Made by a program: the position numbers and the translations under genes | Assembly (NCBI GenBank): GCA_035048495.1 | Contig: CM068546.1 | Location: 13,708,435 to 13,772,434, forward strand | From: Euptelea pleiosperma | Lineage: Eukaryota > Streptophyta > Magnoliopsida > Ranunculales > Eupteleaceae | Direction of reading: 5' to 3' | DNA length: 64,000 bases | Part shown: positions 60,476-64,000 of the stretch, piece by piece | Layout of the letters: each line of letters begins with the position of its first letter | How positions within the stretch are numbered: the stretch's first letter is position 1 | The notes under the pieces: model-generated | Told to the model about the DNA's origin: nothing | The model's database searches: none | Seen by the model: the letters and a program-made list of their open reading frames with translations, nothing else

Positions 60476-60892
60476 TAGGGGTGTCAATTTTACCCGTTAT
60501 ACCGGAACCGAATCGGAACGGGAACCGAAATTTTTGGGAACCGATTAAAATGTAACCGGAACCAGAACCGAACCGACAATAACGGTTCCGGTTCTGGGTA
60601 GCCTAATATGGAACCGAAACTGATAAGAACCGGAACCGAATCGAACCGATAAGATCCGGTACCAATAAATAAATATAGTGTAAATATTGTCAAATTCTCA
60701 AGATTTGGCCCAATATACCCGGAACCGGATCCGGAACCGACATAAATACATAATCGGTTCCGGTTCCGGTTCCGGATCCATCACTTTGAGAACCAGAACC
60801 ATTAAGGAACCGAACCGATAAGAACCGAAACCGATTGTTCCGGTTCTGGTCACCTTAGGAACCAAACTGGAACCGACCCGTTGACACCCCTA
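60476..60892. mobile_element. hAT-type MITE, 417 bp, in the intron
   Basis: Terminal inverted repeats TAGGGGTGTCAA (60476-60487) and TTGACACCCCTA (60881-60892). Flanks GCCCACAA and GCCCCCAA match at 7 of 8, an aged 8-bp TSD as made by hAT transposases. The interior is filled with both orientations of GGTTCCGGTTC-like units, giving strong internal self-complementarity. No coding capacity. Confidence 0.85.
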
Positions 60893-60959
60893 GCCCCCAA
60901 CATAAGATCGCAATTTTAGCATAGAACTTTGTTGACGGAGTCTGTCATCAACATTGATG

Positions 60960-61390
60960 ACCGACAACAGATGAGTCACGTGGCACACTATTAGATATCG
61001 CTGAACATACGGACGTTTGGCTCAACCCTAGGTCCCTAAGTGGACCTACAAACCAAAGATTAGCCTGATTAGTGATTCCTAAGCCTTGGATTGGAATCGT
61101 TTTTATTAGTTAGTATACAAAGATCCTTAGGTTGGACCTACAAACCAAAGATTAGCCTGATTAGTGATTCCTAAGCATTGGATTGGAATCGTTTTTATTA
61201 GTTAGTATACAAAGATCCTTAGGTTGGACCTACAAACCAAAAATTAGCCTGCCTAGTATTTTTTTCTAAGCATTGGATTGGAATCGTTTTCATCAGTTAG
61301 GATACAAAGATCTAAAGGTTTGAAATCACTAATAGGCTCATTTTGGTATGTAGGTCCACCTATGGATGGGTCAAACATCGGTACGATCCA
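60960..61390. mobile_element. Foldback MITE family I with internal 92-bp triplication
   Basis: The left end has GAGTCACGTGGCACAC and the right arm GGTCCACCTATGGATGGG. Between them TGGACCTACAAACCAAA recurs at 61041, 61133 and 61225, a step of 92 bp, with the following AGCCTG and GGATTGGAATCGTTTT also repeated. Confidence 0.8.
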
Positions 61391-61800
61391 TTTGTTTAGC
61401 CCACATACACCAAAATCACCCTAATAGGGAATCTCTAGCCATTAGATTTTAGTGCTTTTTAGGCGTGATTCCAGCCGTGGATTCAAACAAAATTTGGGTG
61501 CTAAATTCAAGGGCTAAAATCTATCAAAGGGTGTGGGCTAAACCAAGGTTTAAACGAGCCGTTTAAACAGTTAAAAGGACTGGGGGCGTTACTGTTTAAA
61601 TGGCCGTAAAAACGGATTGAAACGTCCGGGGCAAAAATGAAAAAAAACTGGAAAAAAATAGAATTTAATGGAATTAAACGGATTTTAACGATTTTAATGG
61701 AAAAAAACTGATGACCCCTTCCAAAGATACCCTTTTAACTTATAGCTAAAGGAGAATGACCACCCTCTCTCAGATCTCGCCTACGATTTTCTGCTTAACC
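61391..61800. other. Intronic repeat fragment and A/T-rich spacer
   Basis: About 61,400-61,550 resembles the body of the long-armed foldback at 63154-63536 (ATTAGATTTTAGTGCTTTTT and AAAGGGTGTGGGCTAAAC). From about 61,545 to 61,690 there is a stretch of TTTAAACGG-like repeats. No ends defined. Confidence 0.5.
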
Positions 61801-62030
61801 GCATGGATGTTTGGCCCATCCTACAAACCAAAAATCATTCAGATTGGTGGTTTATAAACGTTAGATTTTAGTCTTTTTCATGAGTTGATTTTCGACTGTG
61901 GGATTCAAGCACTATTTTGAGGTTTCTGGTTCCAAAGGTTATAAATTACCAATCAGGTTGAATTTTGGTCTGTAGGTCCACCTAGGGATGGCCAAACATC
62001 CATGCGGTCAGTAGTTCTAAGTGTATGGCA
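61800..62030. mobile_element. Foldback MITE family I, partial copy
   Basis: Arms GGATGTTTGGCCCATCC (61805) and GGCCAAACATCCATGCGG (61990) flank a short body with GATTTTAGTCTTTTTCATGA. The outermost ends are not well defined. Confidence 0.65.
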
Positions 62031-62120
62031 TGTGCCGCCTTGCCCACCCTTCAATAAAACCTTGCCTCCGCCACTGGCAGGGTGTAACCCTTTGATTCGA
62101 TAGGAGAGTACAAATGGTCG

Positions 62121-62495
62121 GAGTAAAACTTGTGTCACAAGATGTTGTGACGGATGGCATACTATTAGAGGACAATGACCGTATGGATGTTTGACCAGTC
62201 CGTCGGTCCACAGGTAAACAAAAAATCAGCTTGATTAGTGATTTGTAAGCGAATCGATGGAAGTTATTTTCATGGGTTGATTTTAACGGTAGGAATTTGA
62301 GCATTATTGAGCGTTATTTGGGTGCAAAAATCCAAAGGTTGTAAATCAGCAGGCTGATTTTTGGTTTGTAGGTCCACCGAGGGACTGGCCAAACATCCAT
62401 ACTGTCAGCGCCGCGCCCTCTGATCGTATGCCACGTAGCTCGCATTGAGTGCTGACCGGCTTCCGTCACAACATCTTGTGACACATGTTTTACTC
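62121..62495. mobile_element. Foldback MITE family I with ~34-bp terminal inverted repeats
   Basis: Ends GAGTAAAACTTGTGTCACAA and, inverted on the right, GAGTAAAACATGTGTCACAA, continuing through GATGTTGTGACGG on both sides. Inner arms are the family arms. It is the most complete copy in the intron. Confidence 0.82.
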
Positions 62496-62639
62496 AAATG
62501 GTCGCACCTGACTAGCAAAAAGGGTTTTCTTTACATCTGGAAGCTTGTGACCTTTTTTCAATGTGGTAATAGCACCCAGGAATGTTTCTTTTATTTATTG
62601 GGTCGGAAATATGACAGGATTCTTTACAGAAATATGTGC

Positions 62640-62945
62640 CACATGGCACACTCTTTGAGGACTCTGACCGTATGGATGTTTGGCCAATCCCTAGGTGGAC
62701 CTACAAACCAAAATTCAGCCTGATTAGTGATTTCTAGGCGTTAGATCTTTGTACCTCAAAACTGCTAGAATTCCCACAGCTGAGATCAACCCATGAAAAC
62801 AAGTCCAATCCAACGTCTAGAAATCACTAATCAGGCTGAATTTTGGTTTGTAAGTTCACCTAGGGATTGGCCAAACATCCATACGGTCAGAGTACTCCAA
62901 GAGTGTGCCATGTGGCATATATTGTGTCTTATAAAGCATCCTGTC
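62640..62945. mobile_element. Foldback MITE family I, near-complete copy
   Basis: Left arm CACATGGCACACTCTTTGAG then GGATGTTTGGCCAATCCC; right arm GGGATTGGCCAAACATCC then AAGAGTGTGCCATGTGGCAT. The central body is reversed relative to neighbouring copies (AATTCCCAC, AGATCAACCCATGAAAA). Confidence 0.8.
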
Positions 62946-63153
62946 ATTTTCGGGCTGTCAACGGAGCCTGACCCCTATTTATTTATTTGGTTTTTTTTTA
63001 CCATTTAGGCTCTGTACGGTGATCAACAAATTTTTTATAGAAAAAGAATTTCATGTCAGAAAGTGTTGATACGAATAAAAACAAAAAGTTCTATGACATT
63101 GGCTTTAGGCTCTGAATGTTGATCAGCAAAATGTTTTATAGATGGAAAAAGAC

Positions 63154-63536
63154 GTAACAAGGTATGCCTGAAACTGTTCATTTGCGGAAGCGGCATTTTT
63201 GGTAGTCACCGCTGTCATCTGAGTCCACTGACCGGTTGGATGTTTATCCCACCCCTTAGTGGATATACATACGAAAAATCGCCTTGATTGGTAATCTATA
63301 ACCATTAGATTTTAACACTTTTTAGCACCATTTAAGGCGTTCTTATAGCCGTTAAATACAACCAATTTTTGAGTACTAAAACCAACGGCTAAAAATCATT
63401 AAAATGCTGATTTTTTATATGAATGTCTATTAAAGGGTGGGCTAAACATCCATGCGGTCAGTGGGCCCAGATGGCAGTGGTGACTACCAAAAATGCCGCT
63501 TCCGCAAATGAAAAGATCTCAGGTATACCTTGTTAC
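63154..63536. mobile_element. Long-armed foldback MITE, family II
   Basis: Terminal inverted repeats of about 70 bp: GTAACAAGGTATGCCTGA and, near the inner end, GGTAGTCACC on the left; GGTGACTACCAAAAATGCCG and AGGTATACCTTGTTAC on the right. The body (CATTAGATTTTAACACTTTT; AAGGGTGGGCTAAACATCC) also occurs as fragments at 33,230-33,366, 40,425-40,556 and 61,400-61,550. It lies ~240 bp before the intron acceptor. Confidence 0.85.
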
Positions 63537-63776
63537 ATCACGACCCTTATAGATTAAGATTTTGGATCGGGATAGTAATTTCATCATTTATAGTTTTTCA
63601 AAATTTCAAAATTTTCCCACCTAGATCGAAATCTAATTCAAAATTAAAATTTACATGTCCACGTGATCGTTGTCCTCGCTCCACTGACCAGTAATGGAGT
63701 GTCACTCTAGAAATTTTCATATAATTTTTCCTTGTATGGGTATTAATGAAAAATGTTGGAATTCATGTTTAAACAG

Positions 63777-64000
63777 AGCTTTGCAGTGGATAAATGGAGC
63801 GGGAAGAAATGCTACATGCTTGGAGCAAGGGAGCTTTTAATTATATGGGGAGACAATCCTGAATATTGGGCGTGGAGATCTCTACCCGAGTCCAGGTTCT
63901 CAGAGGTGGCTGAGCTCTTGAATGTGTGCTGGCTCGAAATCCATGGAAAGATGGAGACTCGCATTCTATCCCCAAAGACAACCTACACAGTCTACCTTGT
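63777..64000 (+). CDS. F-box protein PP2-B type, exon 2 (truncated by window end)
   Basis: Continues the gene from exon 1 in phase 0 after acceptor AACAG. The 74 complete codons include SGKKCYMLGARELLIIWGDN, PESRFSEVAELLNVCWLEI and ILSPKTTYTVYLV, the signature segments of the PP2 (phloem protein 2) lectin-like domain. Conserved Trp and Tyr are in place. The family continues for roughly another 100 residues plus, in some members, a further intron, all outside the window. No nonsense codon is visible. In PP2-B proteins this domain is thought to bind glycan-carrying targets for ubiquitination; this is family knowledge, not shown here. Confidence 0.93.

Larger units (their letters stand above)
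60030..63776 (+). other. 3,747-bp intron of the F-box/PP2-B gene, MITE-rich
   Basis: Donor GTAATT after GGTAATAAG and acceptor TTTAAACAG before AGCTTTGCA. Most of its length consists of MITEs: family I copies, a hAT-type MITE, a 92-bp triplication and one long-armed foldback. PP2-B introns in other plants are usually far shorter, so the length appears to come from insertions. Splicing has not been demonstrated. Confidence 0.85.

Overview
The window reads as nuclear DNA of a flowering plant. It holds a long plant-type satellite array, Athila-type Ty3/Gypsy, LINE, SINE and MITE sequences, and one conventional plant gene, an F-box/PP2-B protein with a GT-AG intron. I cannot name the species or order. 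Nothing bacterial, viral or organellar was recognised.

Layout. (1) 1-19954: an unbroken tandem array of a ~177-bp satellite, about 113 monomers. A diagnostic monomer recurs at intervals of 8, 8, 8, 5, 8 / 8, 8, 8, 5, 8 / 11, 8, 5 monomers, so a 37-monomer (~6.56 kb) unit is present twice, followed by a rearranged partial third copy. (2) 19955-27822: a broken Athila-like retrotransposon. The satellite stops inside its 5' LTR. The remnant LTR is fused to a pol pseudogene (RT, RNase H, integrase; several stops and a frameshift), followed by a non-coding 3' region, a polypurine tract and a full 3' LTR. (3) 27823-40555: two diverged copies of a ~2-kb sequence, each invaded by different elements. 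Copy 1 has a 755-bp Mutator-like MITE and a 2.8-kb solo LTR. Copy 2 has a truncated LINE which itself carries a 3.3-kb solo LTR. Each copy keeps the other's empty site, so the insertions and target-site duplications (TSDs) can be read directly. (4) 40556-59150: gene-poor DNA with a tRNA-like SINE, foldback MITEs, LTR-like remnants, another 2.8-kb solo LTR with perfect TSD (49534-52365) and a decayed fragment resembling GH17 beta-1,3-glucanase. (5) 59150-64000: a PP2-B type F-box gene with promoter, exon 1, a 3.75-kb intron packed with MITEs, and the start of exon 2, which runs off the window.

The only gene judged functional is the F-box/PP2-B gene. Everything else is repeat-derived. The left side looks like the edge of a satellite block, possibly centromeric or pericentromeric, where Athila elements are known to insert in other plants. 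The right side is ordinary TE-rich euchromatic-style sequence. The main points of interest are the multi-scale higher-order satellite structure, the satellite/Athila breakpoint, the reciprocal empty sites, recurrent 10-bp-arm hairpins in one LTR family, and a MITE family that carries G-box sequences into the promoter and intron of the F-box gene. All alignments were made by eye.
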